Source: DASUCS01 sp041166385 (GTDB lineage Bacteria; Actinomycetota; Acidimicrobiia; Acidimicrobiales; JACDCH01). From it: 64,000 nucleotides of DNA. Below, one piece after another: positions 27,097 through 36,706 of this stretch. How positions within the stretch are numbered: the stretch's first letter is position 1; each line of letters opens with the position of its first letter. The notes beneath the pieces are model-generated. The model did not search any database and was not told the origin of the DNA. It saw only the letters and a list, made by a program, of their open reading frames with translations. A program made the translations under genes and the position numbers. Location of the stretch: NCBI GenBank assembly GCA_041166385.1, contig JBEEFW010000057.1, forward strand, positions 1 through 64,000, read 5' to 3'.

Positions 27097-28902
27097 CCTG
27101 TACGCCGCCGCCTGGATGCCGTACAGGTCGGCGTACTGCCCGCCCCGCTCGATGAGGTCCTCATGCGTGCCCAACTGGACGAGCCGGGCGCCGTCGAGCA
27201 CCACGATGAGGTCGGCCATGCGCACCGTGCTGAACCGATGCGACACCAGCACGGTGATGCGCCCGTCGTCGCCGACGCGATGAGCACCGGCGGCGTACCG
27301 CTCGAACAGCGCATGCTCGGTCTCGGCATCGAGCGCGGCGGTGGGCTCGTCGAGCACGAGCAGCAGCGGCTCGTCGCGCATGAACCCTCTCGCCAGTGCG
27401 AGCTTCTGCCACTGCCCGAAGGACACTTCGACGCCGCCCGGCCACGTCGGGCCGAGTTGTGTCTCGAGCCCTGCTGCGAGTCGATCGACGACATCGCTCG
27501 CGCCGGCTCGCCCGATCGCAGCGTCCACAGCGGGATGGTCGTCGAGTCGGAGCACGTCACCGATTCCAACCGAGTGGCGAGCACGGAACTCGAAGCGGAA
27601 GAAGTCCTGGAAGGCGCCGGCCAGCCGGGATCGCCAATCGGCTGCGGGCATCTGCCGTAGTGGCTGACCGTCGACGTAGATGGCGCCGCTCGTTGGCTCG
27701 TACAACTTCGCGAGCAGCTTGACGAGTGTGGTCTTGCCTGCACCGTTCTCACCGACGATGGCCACCACCGCTCCGGCGGGCAATGTCAGGGACACATCGT
27801 CAAGGACGACGCGATCGGTGCCGGGGTAGGCGAACGACACGTGGTCGAACGTGATGCCCTCGTGCAACCGCGTCGGCACCGAGAGATCCTCGTGGGCCAC
27901 GACCGACGCGGCGTAGTCCTCGAGCCACGCCAGCCGGCGGGAGCCGTCGACCCAGATGCCGCGCAGGAAGCCGATCTCACCGACCGTCGCGCCGATGTAC
28001 TGCGAGAGCCGCGATCCCGCGGCGAGAACGAGCAGCACGTCGCCTGGTGGCGAATCGAGGCCGCTCGAGACGAACACGATCGCGCCGACGTACGCGAGCC
28101 CGAAGGTCGCCCACGCCAGCGTGTGCCACACCGCGCTTCTCCAACGCGCCGACGCGACGCCCCCGTACCACTCCTCCCACCGGACGCGGCGCTCGCTGGC
28201 GAGGCGGGGACCGATCCCCGTGACGCGCACCTCCTTGCCCGGGGGTGCGGTGGTCGCCACGGTGAACAAGTGCGTCGACAGCCGCTTCGAGGGCGCGCCG
28301 CGCTCCTCGGCACCGCGCTCGACGGCCGGCCGCCACGACGACGTCAACACCGTGGGCAGTGCGAACGCGGCGAGCAGCACCAGCGCCGGATGGATCGACC
28401 CGAGCAGCACAACGGTGACGCCGAGGCGCAGGATCCAACCGATCGTCGAGAACACGGACATGTACATGTGATCGAGCACGAAGATCTGATTGCGCAAGAC
28501 CGACAGACGGTCGAGGTAGTCCGGTCGTTCTTGGTGAGCGATGGTCGACACGGACGCTTGGAGCTTGGCGACGTGGGACTCGAGCGCGATGGTCACCTTG
28601 TCGCGGAAGCGGCGTTGCAGGCGCGTCGACATCGTCGTGAGGAACCACGTGGCCGTGGCGGACAGCGCCAGCCCTACTGCGGCCAGTTGAACGCGGCCGC
28701 GGTCACCATTGATCACGCCCTCGCCGAGCACCTTCAGCCAGACAGCGAGCAACGCGTCTGGCAATGCCGCGAGCAGCGCGAGCAAGAACGCCACCAGCAT
28801 CAAGGCGGGCTCGTGCTGATAGCCCAGCTTGCACAGCCGCCACATCGAGCGCAGTGCCGGGGGCAGCTCGACGTCGGTCGAGGACGCCTCAAGCGAGGAC
28901 AT
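27094..28902 (-). CDS. ABC exporter half-transporter, subunit 2 (degenerate signature)
   Basis: A 602-residue fused membrane and ATPase protein with about six helices in the first 320 residues. The ATPase has Walker A VGENGAGKTTL (about 385), the Q-loop AGAFQDFFRFE, Walker B LLLVLDEPTAALD (about 519) and the switch histidine in VSHRFSTV. Its signature reads VSFGQWQK instead of LSGGQ, so this side probably forms the weaker ATP site of a heterodimer. It overlaps the upstream partner gene by 14 nt. The exported substrate is unknown; lipids, peptides or drugs are all possible. Confidence 0.88.
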   Translation of the reverse strand: MSSLEASSTDVELPPALRSMWRLCKLGYQHEPALMLVAFLLALLAALPDALLAVWLKVLGEGVINGDRGRVQLAAVGLALSATATWFLTTMSTRLQRRFRDKVTIALESHVAKLQASVSTIAHQERPDYLDRLSVLRNQIFVLDHMYMSVFSTIGWILRLGVTVVLLGSIHPALVLLAAFALPTVLTSSWRPAVERGAEERGAPSKRLSTHLFTVATTAPPGKEVRVTGIGPRLASERRVRWEEWYGGVASARWRSAVWHTLAWATFGLAYVGAIVFVSSGLDSPPGDVLLVLAAGSRLSQYIGATVGEIGFLRGIWVDGSRRLAWLEDYAASVVAHEDLSVPTRLHEGITFDHVSFAYPGTDRVVLDDVSLTLPAGAVVAIVGENGAGKTTLVKLLAKLYEPTSGAIYVDGQPLRQMPAADWRSRLAGAFQDFFRFEFRARHSVGIGDVLRLDDHPAVDAAIGRAGASDVVDRLAAGLETQLGPTWPGGVEVSFGQWQKLALARGFMRDEPLLLVLDEPTAALDAETEHALFERYAAGAHRVGDDGRITVLVSHRFSTVRMADLIVVLDGARLVQLGTHEDLIERGGQYADLYGIQAAAYR

Positions 28903-30697
28903 CGAACACCATCTCCTCTTCGCCTTCCTCGGCGCCGCCCAGCACGAATCGTTGTGCCTGCAGATCGAACATTGTGAAGTAGCGACCGCGCCGGGCCATC
29001 AGCTCCTCGTGCGTCCCGAGCTCGACGACCTGGCCGTGCTCGAGCACGCAGATGCGATCGGCGTGCCGGACCGTCGAAAACCGGTGCGAGATGAGAATCG
29101 TCGTGCAATCACGCGTCGCCGAGAGGATTCGTTCGAAGATCTCGGATTCACCGCGTACGTCGAGTTGCGCGGTCGGCTCGTCGAGCAGCACGACACCGGC
29201 ACCGAGTTGCACCGCGCACAGTGCCCTCGCGAGCGCAACGCGCTGCCACTGCCCCCCGGAGAGGTCGGTGCCGTTCTCGTAGCCGCGGGCAAGGATCGTG
29301 TCGAGATCGGCGAGGTCGTTGCCGCCCGCCTCCCGGAGCGCGGCGAGCACGGTTTCGTCTGACGCGCCGCCGGGCGCCACGTTGTCGCGCATCGACAGCT
29401 CGAACCGGATGAAGTCCTGGAACACCGCCGTGATGCGAGACCGCCACGAAACGAGGTCGAACTCGCGCACGTCGACGCCGTCGATCTCGATGGTGCCCGA
29501 CTGCGGGTCGTAGAGGCGGCAGAGGAGCTTCGCCAGCGTGGTCTTGCCGGCACCGTTCTGCCCGACGATCGCCAGCGACGAGCCGGCCGGAATCGTGAGG
29601 TCGAATCCTTCCAGGACCGGGCGGCCCTCGGGGTAGCCAAACGTCACGTCGCGGAAGCGGATTTCTTGCGCCGGCGTTCCGTCGGCGGAGCGAGAGCCCG
29701 ACGGGAGCGCGCCGGCCGGCTTCATCGCCGGCTCGAGTCGGAGCACGGCCGCGACCGGCGCGGCAGCGCCGTCGAGGGCCCAGTTGAGCCCGCCGAACGC
29801 GATCATCGACGTGCCGACGGCAGCCTGCGCGTAGATCACGGCCGCACCAAGGTCGAGGCCCCCGTTCGTCGCAGCGTTCGCGATCGACCACATCACGATG
29901 ACGTTTGCCGCGGCGACGATCACGAGGCTCGAGAGCACCGACTTCTCGCGCAGCTTCGTGGCCTGGTATTGCAGCCGGTGCAGCGTGGTGCGCCGGTCGA
30001 TGAAGCGGTCGATCGTCCACCCCGCCAAACCGAACATCCGCAGCTCCTTCGCGGCGGGCGGGTCGACGGCCATGCGGTAGGCGTACTCAGCGTCGCGTTG
30101 CGCGGCTTGCACTTCGTCGGTGTTGCGATCGCGCCACACCGCGCTTTCGCGCAGCAGCCAGTGCGTCGCCAGCCAACCGCCGGCCAGCACCGGCGGCGCC
30201 CACCACGCGTAGCCGAAGAGCACGAGGGCGGAGGCGATGCCGCCGACCATCATGGCCATGCCGTCCGCGATGAAGTCCATCGAGATGTACAGAGGGGGAC
30301 CTGTCATTCCCGCGTCGAACTCGCGCGCCACCGTCAGGTCGTTCGTGAGGCTCGGATCCTCCAGGTGCCCCATGCCCGGCGGTTGCACGCACGCGTCGGT
30401 GAGCCGGTCGTAGAGCCATGCCGCCGTGCGATCGCCGAGGTTCGCGCTCACCGCCGTGTGGATTGGCTTGAGCACCTGAAGCAGCACGAACACGCTGCCC
30501 GCGAACGCGAGTGGCGCCGCCAGGCTGTGGCCCTGCTGCACTGCGCCGATCAACACACCCATCGCGATCGCAAACGCCGCGGGCAGGACCCCGCGGAGGA
30601 GCAACACCACCCACCAGGCGATGGCCAAGCCGCGGTCGGCCTTCGGCAGCACGCCGAAGAACTTCCATTCCTGCCGCCCGCGCAATCGAGACATCAC
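28889..30697 (-). CDS. ABC exporter half-transporter, subunit 1
   Basis: A 602-residue fused membrane and ATPase protein and partner of the next gene. The membrane part covers about 1-325. The ATPase has Walker A VGQNGAGKTTL (about 379), Q-loop TAVFQDFIRFE, canonical signature DLSGGQWQRVALARAL (about 479), Walker B VVLLDEPTAQLD (about 505) and the switch histidine in ISHRFSTV. Because its signature is intact and its partner's is not, the pair should have asymmetric ATP sites. Two ATG codons (30697 and 30694) are adjacent and either may start. It is divergent from an esterase gene. Confidence 0.88.
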   Translation of the reverse strand: MMSRLRGRQEWKFFGVLPKADRGLAIAWWVVLLLRGVLPAAFAIAMGVLIGAVQQGHSLAAPLAFAGSVFVLLQVLKPIHTAVSANLGDRTAAWLYDRLTDACVQPPGMGHLEDPSLTNDLTVAREFDAGMTGPPLYISMDFIADGMAMMVGGIASALVLFGYAWWAPPVLAGGWLATHWLLRESAVWRDRNTDEVQAAQRDAEYAYRMAVDPPAAKELRMFGLAGWTIDRFIDRRTTLHRLQYQATKLREKSVLSSLVIVAAANVIVMWSIANAATNGGLDLGAAVIYAQAAVGTSMIAFGGLNWALDGAAAPVAAVLRLEPAMKPAGALPSGSRSADGTPAQEIRFRDVTFGYPEGRPVLEGFDLTIPAGSSLAIVGQNGAGKTTLAKLLCRLYDPQSGTIEIDGVDVREFDLVSWRSRITAVFQDFIRFELSMRDNVAPGGASDETVLAALREAGGNDLADLDTILARGYENGTDLSGGQWQRVALARALCAVQLGAGVVLLDEPTAQLDVRGESEIFERILSATRDCTTILISHRFSTVRHADRICVLEHGQVVELGTHEELMARRGRYFTMFDLQAQRFVLGGAEEGEEEMVFDVLA

Positions 30698-30863
30698 CGG
30701 CGGGTGAACCTAGTAGCCGGCCCGAGGGCGGAAGCGGTCGAAGCGGAGTCCTCGCTCGGCGCCTGATCCAAACCGGCTCGCTCGGCATCTCCCACGTGCA
30801 GATCATCGTCTGAGCGAGCAAACTCCGATGGGTCAGACCAAAGAAACTCGAGGGGGCGACCGG

Positions 30864-31745
30864 ATGGCGAGCGAGCAACTGGAACAGGTCAAGGAGCTAC
30901 TCGGGGCGATCGACCTCTTGGACGGCACGCTCGAGGAACGCCGGGCGCTCATGGACTCCTTTGGACAAGAGGCGCCCGACGGCACGAGCGTGACGACCGT
31001 CGATGCCGGTGGCGTTCCTGCGGAGTGGATCGTCGCGCCGGCAGCGGACGCCGACCGCGTCATCCTGTACCTGCACGGCGGCGGGTACTCCCTCGGCTCA
31101 CTCGACTCTCATCGCCGGCTCGTCGCGCATCTGTCGATCGAGGCCAAGGCGCGCGTGCTCAACGTGGACTATCGCCTCGCACCGGAGCATCCGTACCCGG
31201 CCGCGGTCGACGACGCCGTTGCCGCCTATCGGTGGTTGCTCGGCCAAGGCGTGCGCGCCGGTCGCATCGCAATCTCCGGCGACTCTGCTGGAGGAGGACT
31301 CACGCTCGCCACCTTGCTCGCGCTGAAAGACGCCGGCGATCCCTTGCCGGCGGCTGCGGTTCCGCTGTCACCGTGGACCGATCTGGAAGGCACGGGCGAC
31401 TCGATGCGCACACGCGCCGCGGCCGATCTCATGATCCAGCCGGCCCGCTTGAAGGAGACCGCCGATCTGTACGCCAACGGAGCCGATCTCCGGCAGCCGC
31501 AGTTGTCGCCCCTGCACGGTGACTACGCGGGGTTGCCGCCGCTGCTCATCCAAGTCGGCGACGCCGAGGTGCTGCTCGACGATGCGACGCGGGTCGCCGC
31601 GATCGCCGAGGCCGCGGGCGTCAGTGTGACCCTCGAGGTGTGGGACGAAATGCCCCATGTGTTCCAAGCCTTCGTCGGGTTGCTGCCCGAATCCGATCGG
31701 GCAGTGGCCCGTATCGGAGCCTGGTTGCAGGCCCGTATCCCTTAG
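30864..31745 (+). CDS. HSL-family alpha/beta hydrolase (esterase)
   Basis: A 293-residue esterase, second of its group in the window. Oxyanion motif HGGGYSLGSL near residue 70, nucleophile elbow SGDSAGGG near 140, catalytic Asp region QVGDAEVLLDD near 230 and His in EMPHVFQAF near 263 are all present, as are the family segments DYRLAPEHPYPAA and SPWTDLEGTG. The ATG at 30864 has GAGGGGG upstream and gives the standard N-terminus; an in-frame ATG 36 nt earlier is less likely. It stands alone between the exporter operon and a secreted-protein gene. Confidence 0.87.
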   Translation: MASEQLEQVKELLGAIDLLDGTLEERRALMDSFGQEAPDGTSVTTVDAGGVPAEWIVAPAADADRVILYLHGGGYSLGSLDSHRRLVAHLSIEAKARVLNVDYRLAPEHPYPAAVDDAVAAYRWLLGQGVRAGRIAISGDSAGGGLTLATLLALKDAGDPLPAAAVPLSPWTDLEGTGDSMRTRAAADLMIQPARLKETADLYANGADLRQPQLSPLHGDYAGLPPLLIQVGDAEVLLDDATRVAAIAEAAGVSVTLEVWDEMPHVFQAFVGLLPESDRAVARIGAWLQARIP

Positions 31746-31877
31746 TTCGTAGGTTACGGACGGTCACTGGGCCTTTTGGTCCTTGCGCTCGTCTGACGCG
31801 TCTGGGCACTATCTCGGCTCTGGTGTCGGGGTCGGCGCCGGCAGGGATACAGGGTCTCGGCGGACTTCCCGGCGCGG

Positions 31878-32945
31878 GTGGCGCTCAGCTTTCAGCTTTC
31901 GTCGTACAACAACGTGCCCCACGAGTTCGTACAACTGATCCGCGCCCACGCGGCCGTCGTCATCGCTTTGGCGGTCGGCATCGTCATCGGTGCGACCCTG
32001 CCGTCCCCGGTTGCGAAGCACCACATCGCCCAACTCGCGGATCGGCCGTCGATTGCGCCGTCCACGTCGATCGCGGGGCCGCCAGAGACCGCGACGACCG
32101 AGGCTTCGACGACAACGGCCGCGCCATCATCGCCCTCGGTGCCCGCGCCTGCCACTGCACCCGTCGTCCCGAGCGGCAAGGGCATGTGGATCTGGCAACC
32201 CGAATATGTCGAGGGGGGCGACCCTGCAGGCATCGTCGCCCGCGCTCAAGCGAACGGGCTCACCCATCTCTACGTACGGATGGGCTCGTCGGTCGACGGC
32301 TTCACCGGCGGTCCGTTCCTCGATGCCCTGTTGCCCGTCGCCCACGCCGGCGGGCTGCGCATCATCGGTTGGGACTTCCCGTATCTCGACGACGTCGGCG
32401 CTGACGTTGATCGCGCCTTGCAAGCGATCTGGTACGTCACGCCGAGCGGCGATCGGCTCGATGGGTTCAGCGCGGACGTCGAGACACCCCAGGAGTACGT
32501 CGCGCTGACGGCCGAGAGCGCGGCCATGTACGGGGCGGGGCTGCGTGGTCGCGTGGGTCCGAGCTATCTCCTGATCGCGACGGTGCCGCGACCGAGCCCT
32601 TCGCGCCAGGCCGACTACCCGTATCCCGAAGTCGTGACGTCGTTCGATGCGATCGCGCCCATGGTGTACTGGATCGACCAGCCACCCGATGTGGAGGCCG
32701 CCAACGCGGTCGACTTCCTCTCCCAATACGGCAAGCCGGTGCTGCCGATCGGGCAGGCGTACGACGGTGGCCTCGAAGGTGGACCGCCGGGCACGCCGAC
32801 CGCTGACGAGATCTCCTCGTTCGTCAACGCGGCCGACGCGGCCGGCGCGGCGGGTGTCTCGTTCTGGTCGTGGCAGCACGCCAGCGACGAGATGTGGGGG
32901 GCGATCGCGTCGGCACCGAACGTCGGCGTCAAACCGCCGGGCTGA
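31878..32945 (+). CDS. Membrane-anchored protein with predicted TIM-barrel ectodomain
   Basis: A 355-residue protein I cannot assign to a named family. After about 23 residues comes a single membrane helix (AAVVIALAVGIVIGATL), then a Ser/Thr/Pro/Ala-rich linker of about 60 residues, then a globular part starting GMWIWQPEYVEGGD. That part has strands ending in catalytic-like positions (LTHLYVRM, LRIIGWDFPYLDD, DGFSADVETP, FDAIAPMVYW, GVSFWSWQHA), the rhythm of glycoside-hydrolase-like TIM barrels of the DUF4015 or GH25-like type. It would act outside the cell. The GTG start is assumed; it is followed by a convergent dehydrogenase gene. Confidence 0.6.
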   Translation: MALSFQLSSYNNVPHEFVQLIRAHAAVVIALAVGIVIGATLPSPVAKHHIAQLADRPSIAPSTSIAGPPETATTEASTTTAAPSSPSVPAPATAPVVPSGKGMWIWQPEYVEGGDPAGIVARAQANGLTHLYVRMGSSVDGFTGGPFLDALLPVAHAGGLRIIGWDFPYLDDVGADVDRALQAIWYVTPSGDRLDGFSADVETPQEYVALTAESAAMYGAGLRGRVGPSYLLIATVPRPSPSRQADYPYPEVVTSFDAIAPMVYWIDQPPDVEAANAVDFLSQYGKPVLPIGQAYDGGLEGGPPGTPTADEISSFVNAADAAGAAGVSFWSWQHASDEMWGAIASAPNVGVKPPG

Positions 32946-32963
32946 GCGCGAAGGGGACGCTGG

Positions 32964-34136
32964 CTACGCCTTCTGGCGGAGCTGTGCGCGCCCTTCCGTC
33001 CACGTGAGCCCGGCTTCTACGTCGGTGTCGTGTGGGAGCCCGAGGATTCGCTCGGCGATGATGTTGCGGAGCACCTCTGACGTACCGCCGCCAACGGTCA
33101 GCGCGGGGCTGAACAGGAAGCCCATCGCCCACGGTTCCCACTTCGGGTCGACGGCCTCGGGTGCGAGCATCCCGTACGCGCCCATCATGTCCTTGCCCAA
33201 GCCGAAGCCGACCTTGCCATGCGGATCCTTCAGCGCCTTGCGCAACGACGCGTCGGGTCCGGGCTTCTTGTTGACCGCAGCCGAGATCTGCCGCAGCTGG
33301 TGATAGCGCAGGATCTCGCCCTCGATGTAGGCCGTCATGAGCCGCTGACGCGTGATCTGGTCCACGCCGCCGTTGCTGCGCGCGAGCTCGACCAGGTCGC
33401 GGACGGTTGGCCCATACCCCCACTGCAGACCTTCTCTCGACAACGAGACGCGCTCGTTGGCCAGTGTTTCCTTTGCCATCGCCCAGCCGCCGTTGAGTGA
33501 CCCGATGAGGTTCTCGACTGGCACTTCCACGTTGGTGAAGAACACTTCGCAGAAGCCGGCGTCGCCGAATCCACCCACCATGTTGCGCAGTGGACGGATC
33601 TCGATGCCCGGGGAATCCATCGGCACGATGAAGTACGAGATGCCCGTGTACTTCGACGTATCGGCATCGGTGCGAGCGATGAGGATGCCGAACTTCGCGA
33701 CCATTGCGAGCGACGTCCAGATCTTCTGACCGTTCACGATGAACACGTCGCCGTCGCGGACCGCGCGCGTCGCCAAGTTGGCGAGGTCCGAGCCGGCGTC
33801 GGGTTCGGAGAAGAGCTGACACCACAGCTCGTCGCCGCGCAGCATCGGCGGCAGGTAGCGCTCCTTCTGCTCGTCGCTGCCGTGCACGACGATGACCGGC
33901 CCGCAGTGCCCGATGCCGATCGGGTTGACCGGCTTGGCGACGCCCGCGCGGCGAATCTCGTCGTCGATGATCAGCTGCAGCTCGGGTTCGGCGTCTAGGC
34001 CCCACGGTCGCGGCCAGTGGGGCGTGACATAGCCGACGTCCACGAGCTCTGCGGCGGTGGGCGTCGGATGCTCGGCGAACCAGCGCCGCACTTCGGTGCG
34101 GCGAGGGTCGTCCTCGTGAGGAAGGTCGATATCCAC
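32964..34136 (-). CDS. Acyl-CoA dehydrogenase family protein
   Basis: A 390-residue flavoenzyme of the acyl-CoA dehydrogenase family. The FAD-binding loop is CQLFSEPDAGSDLANL at about 115-130, followed by GQKIWTSLA; the C-terminal domain has YIEGEILRYHQLRQIS and the signature GGGTSEVLRNIIAERILGLP with the adjacent glutamate region. It oxidises an acyl-CoA (possibly a steroid or branched side chain) and passes electrons to ETF. GTG at 34136 is chosen because upstream in-frame sequence overlaps the divergent DUF4032 gene and is not family-like. It converges with the preceding gene across 18 nt. Confidence 0.88.
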   Translation of the reverse strand: MDIDLPHEDDPRRTEVRRWFAEHPTPTAAELVDVGYVTPHWPRPWGLDAEPELQLIIDDEIRRAGVAKPVNPIGIGHCGPVIVVHGSDEQKERYLPPMLRGDELWCQLFSEPDAGSDLANLATRAVRDGDVFIVNGQKIWTSLAMVAKFGILIARTDADTSKYTGISYFIVPMDSPGIEIRPLRNMVGGFGDAGFCEVFFTNVEVPVENLIGSLNGGWAMAKETLANERVSLSREGLQWGYGPTVRDLVELARSNGGVDQITRQRLMTAYIEGEILRYHQLRQISAAVNKKPGPDASLRKALKDPHGKVGFGLGKDMMGAYGMLAPEAVDPKWEPWAMGFLFSPALTVGGGTSEVLRNIIAERILGLPHDTDVEAGLTWTEGRAQLRQKA

Positions 34137-34160
34137 GGGCGCATCGTGGACACTGGGACG

Positions 34161-35384
34161 GTGCGTGTCCAGTTCGTCCCGAGCCGGGAGCCGCCGGACC
34201 TGCTCGACCTGCCGTGGTCGGAGCCGCTCGCGGAGTGGGATCACCCTCGACTGGTGCGTATGGCGCACGGCTCGAGCCGGCACGTGGTGCGCTTCGTCAG
34301 CGATGGCGAGCGGGTGTTCGCCCTCAAGGAGACGTCACCGGCCGACGCGCAACGCGAGTACGGCATGCTGCGCCGCCTCAACGCCGAACGGCTGCCGGCG
34401 GTCGAATCGGTCGGGGTCGTCACCGACCGCCGCACCGTCGGTGGCGCCCTCCTCGACGCTGTGCTCATCACGCGCTATCTCGACTACTCCCTGCCGTACC
34501 AGTACTTGTTCAGCGTCGAGGGCGGCCGCGGTCTCGATCGTCGTCTGATCGACGCGGCGGTGGTGCTGCTCGTGCGCCTGCACCTCGACGGTTTCTACTG
34601 GGGGGACTGCTCGCTCGCGAACCTGCTCTTTCGTCGAGACGCTGGCGCGCTCATGGCGTATCTCGTCGACGCGGAGACTGCCGAGCATCACGACGCGCTG
34701 TCCGACGGGCTGCGCGAAGCCGACATCGAGATCGCGCAGGAGAACATCGCGGGAGGACTCTTCGATCTGCAGGCCCACGGCCGGCTGTCGCCGGACGTCG
34801 ACGTCGTCGGTATCGCCGTCATGCTCGTCGAGCGGTACACGCAGTTGTGGAACGAGCTCACCGCGACGGAAGAGTCGGACGCCGACGACCGGCATCTGAT
34901 CGATCGCCGGATCCGCCGGCTCAACGACTTGGGGTTCGACGTGGATGAGCTCGTCGTCGAGAAAGACCCCGCGAAGGCGAAGCTGCGCGTCCGTCCCGCG
35001 CTGGTCGAAGAGGGCCACCACGCCCGCGAGCTTCGCCGGCTCACCGGGTTGGAGGTGCAGGAGAACCAAGCGCGCCGCCTCCTCAACGACATTGCTGCGT
35101 ACGGCGCGCATCTCGCGCGCACGGAGGGCCACGACGTCGCGCCTGCGGTCGCGGCCGCCCGATGGCTCCAGGAGGTCTTCGAGCCGGCCGTGGCGCGGGT
35201 GCCTGCGGAGCTGCGGGCGCGCCTCGAGCCGGCCGAGCTGTTTCATGAAATGCTGGAGCACCGCTACTACCTCTCGGAAGCGGCGGGGCACGAGGTCGAC
35301 AACCAGACCGCGCTGAACTCCTACCTCGATGGCGTGCTCCGCTTCCGTCCCGACGAACGGATGATCACCGACGACGAGAAGTAG
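34161..35384 (+). CDS. DUF4032 protein (LPS-kinase-like fold)
   Basis: A 407-residue actinobacterial protein with the DUF4032 signature. The first half resembles a kinase: the nucleotide-lysine strand VFALKETSPADAQREY, the catalytic-like loop GFYWGDCSLANLLFRRDAG near 150 and the metal-binding YLVDAETAEHH near 170. The C-terminal part contains the conserved ALVEEGHHARELRRLTGLEVQENQARRLLNDI helices. Function is unknown; the fold suggests a small-molecule or protein kinase. Start is GTG 34161 or 34146; the first puts the family opening DLLDLPWSEPL near the N-terminus. It precedes the sugar importer by 26 nt and may be co-transcribed. Confidence 0.75.
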   Translation: MRVQFVPSREPPDLLDLPWSEPLAEWDHPRLVRMAHGSSRHVVRFVSDGERVFALKETSPADAQREYGMLRRLNAERLPAVESVGVVTDRRTVGGALLDAVLITRYLDYSLPYQYLFSVEGGRGLDRRLIDAAVVLLVRLHLDGFYWGDCSLANLLFRRDAGALMAYLVDAETAEHHDALSDGLREADIEIAQENIAGGLFDLQAHGRLSPDVDVVGIAVMLVERYTQLWNELTATEESDADDRHLIDRRIRRLNDLGFDVDELVVEKDPAKAKLRVRPALVEEGHHARELRRLTGLEVQENQARRLLNDIAAYGAHLARTEGHDVAPAVAAARWLQEVFEPAVARVPAELRARLEPAELFHEMLEHRYYLSEAAGHEVDNQTALNSYLDGVLRFRPDERMITDDEK

Positions 35385-35410
35385 ACGGTTGGCCGGTACG
35401 TCGACTGGGC

Positions 35411-36706
35411 ATGAGGTGTCCGAGTATGGGAGTCCGCCGCAGTCTCCTGGTGCTGGTTCTTGTCGTTTCCAGTGCGGCCGCGTGCGGTGGCTCCTCGGGC
35501 CTGCCGACGTTGAACTGGTACATCAACCCGGACAACGGCGGGCAGGCTGATCTCGCGCAGAAGTGCACCGAGGCCGCCAGTGGCCGCTACCGAATCAAGA
35601 CTGCGCTCTTGCCGAACGATGCGACGGCTCAACGTGAGCAGCTTGTACGCCGCCTGGCCGCCAACGACTCCTCGATCGACCTGATGAGCCTCGATCCACC
35701 GTTTGTCGCGGAGTTCGCCAACGCCGGATTCCTGCACTCGTTCTCGGACGCGGACGTGACCGCCTTCACCGAAGGTGTGCTCAAGGGCCCCGTCGCGTCG
35801 GCGACGTGGAAGGGCCGACTGGTCGCGGCGCCCTTCTGGGCCAACACGCAGCTCCTGTGGTTCCGGAAGTCGGTGGCGTTGAAGGCGGGCATCGATCCGA
35901 GCACGAGCGCGGTCACGTGGGATCAAGTGATCAAGGGCGCGGAAGCCACCGGGGCGACCGTCGAGGTCCAGGCCGATCGCTACGAGGGCTACATGGTGTG
36001 GATCAACGCGCTGGTGTCATCCGCCGGCGGCAAGATTTTGACGAACCCTGAGGCCGGCAAGGACGTGCAGCCCGGGCTCGACACGGATGCGGGCAAGCAA
36101 GCGGCTGGCGTCATCCGCGAACTCGCCACGTCGCGCGCCGCCGATCCTGCGCTGTCGACGTCGAAGGAAGAGCCGGGAAGAGCGGCGTTCCAAGGACCCC
36201 GCGGCGGCTTCATGGTCAACTGGGCCTACATCTACGGCGCCGCCCAAGAGGCCGTCGCCGGCGGATCGCTCCCGCAGAGCGTGCTCGACGACATCTCGTG
36301 GGGCCGGTATCCGCAAGTGACCGCCGGGCAGGCGAGCCGGCCGCCGCTCGGCGGCATCGACCTGGCGGTCGGCGCGTTCAGCAAACACGCGGACTTCGCC
36401 ATCGAAGCAGTGAAGTGCATCACGACCGACGCGAGCGAGAAGCAATACATGCTCAAGTCGAAGAATCCCGCGGCGCGCACCAACGTCTACGACGACGCCG
36501 AGGTGCGCAAGGTCTTCCCGATGGCGGACCTGATCCGCGAGTCCATCGACGCCGCCGCGCCACGCCCGCAGACGCCGTACTACACCGACGTCAGCACGGC
36601 CACGGTGCGCACCTTCCACCCGCCCGCGTCGGTCGACCCGCAACGCACGCCCGCAGACGCTGCACAACTCATCGTCGATGTATTGCACGATCGGAGACTC
36701 CTCTGA
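35411..36706 (+). CDS. ABC sugar importer, lipoprotein substrate-binding subunit
   Basis: A 431-residue extracytoplasmic solute-binding protein. A signal peptide with lipobox SSAAAC puts the lipidated cysteine at about residue 25, anchoring it outside the membrane. The mature part starts LPTLNWYINPDNGGQADLAQ and has the cluster B binding-protein pattern of oligosaccharide carriers. Order and type of the four genes match the trehalose importer LpqY-SugABC of mycobacteria, but the sugar is an inference. The next gene overlaps its stop by 4 nt. ATG 35411 is used; codon 6 is a second ATG. Confidence 0.88.
   Translation: MRCPSMGVRRSLLVLVLVVSSAAACGGSSGLPTLNWYINPDNGGQADLAQKCTEAASGRYRIKTALLPNDATAQREQLVRRLAANDSSIDLMSLDPPFVAEFANAGFLHSFSDADVTAFTEGVLKGPVASATWKGRLVAAPFWANTQLLWFRKSVALKAGIDPSTSAVTWDQVIKGAEATGATVEVQADRYEGYMVWINALVSSAGGKILTNPEAGKDVQPGLDTDAGKQAAGVIRELATSRAADPALSTSKEEPGRAAFQGPRGGFMVNWAYIYGAAQEAVAGGSLPQSVLDDISWGRYPQVTAGQASRPPLGGIDLAVGAFSKHADFAIEAVKCITTDASEKQYMLKSKNPAARTNVYDDAEVRKVFPMADLIRESIDAAAPRPQTPYYTDVSTATVRTFHPPASVDPQRTPADAAQLIVDVLHDRRLL

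Noticed and set aside
31746..31877. A cyclic-di-AMP (ydaO-type) riboswitch before the TIM-barrel-like gene
   Set aside because: Position is suggestive for an actinobacterial cell-wall-type gene, but the conserved blocks of that motif are not visible.
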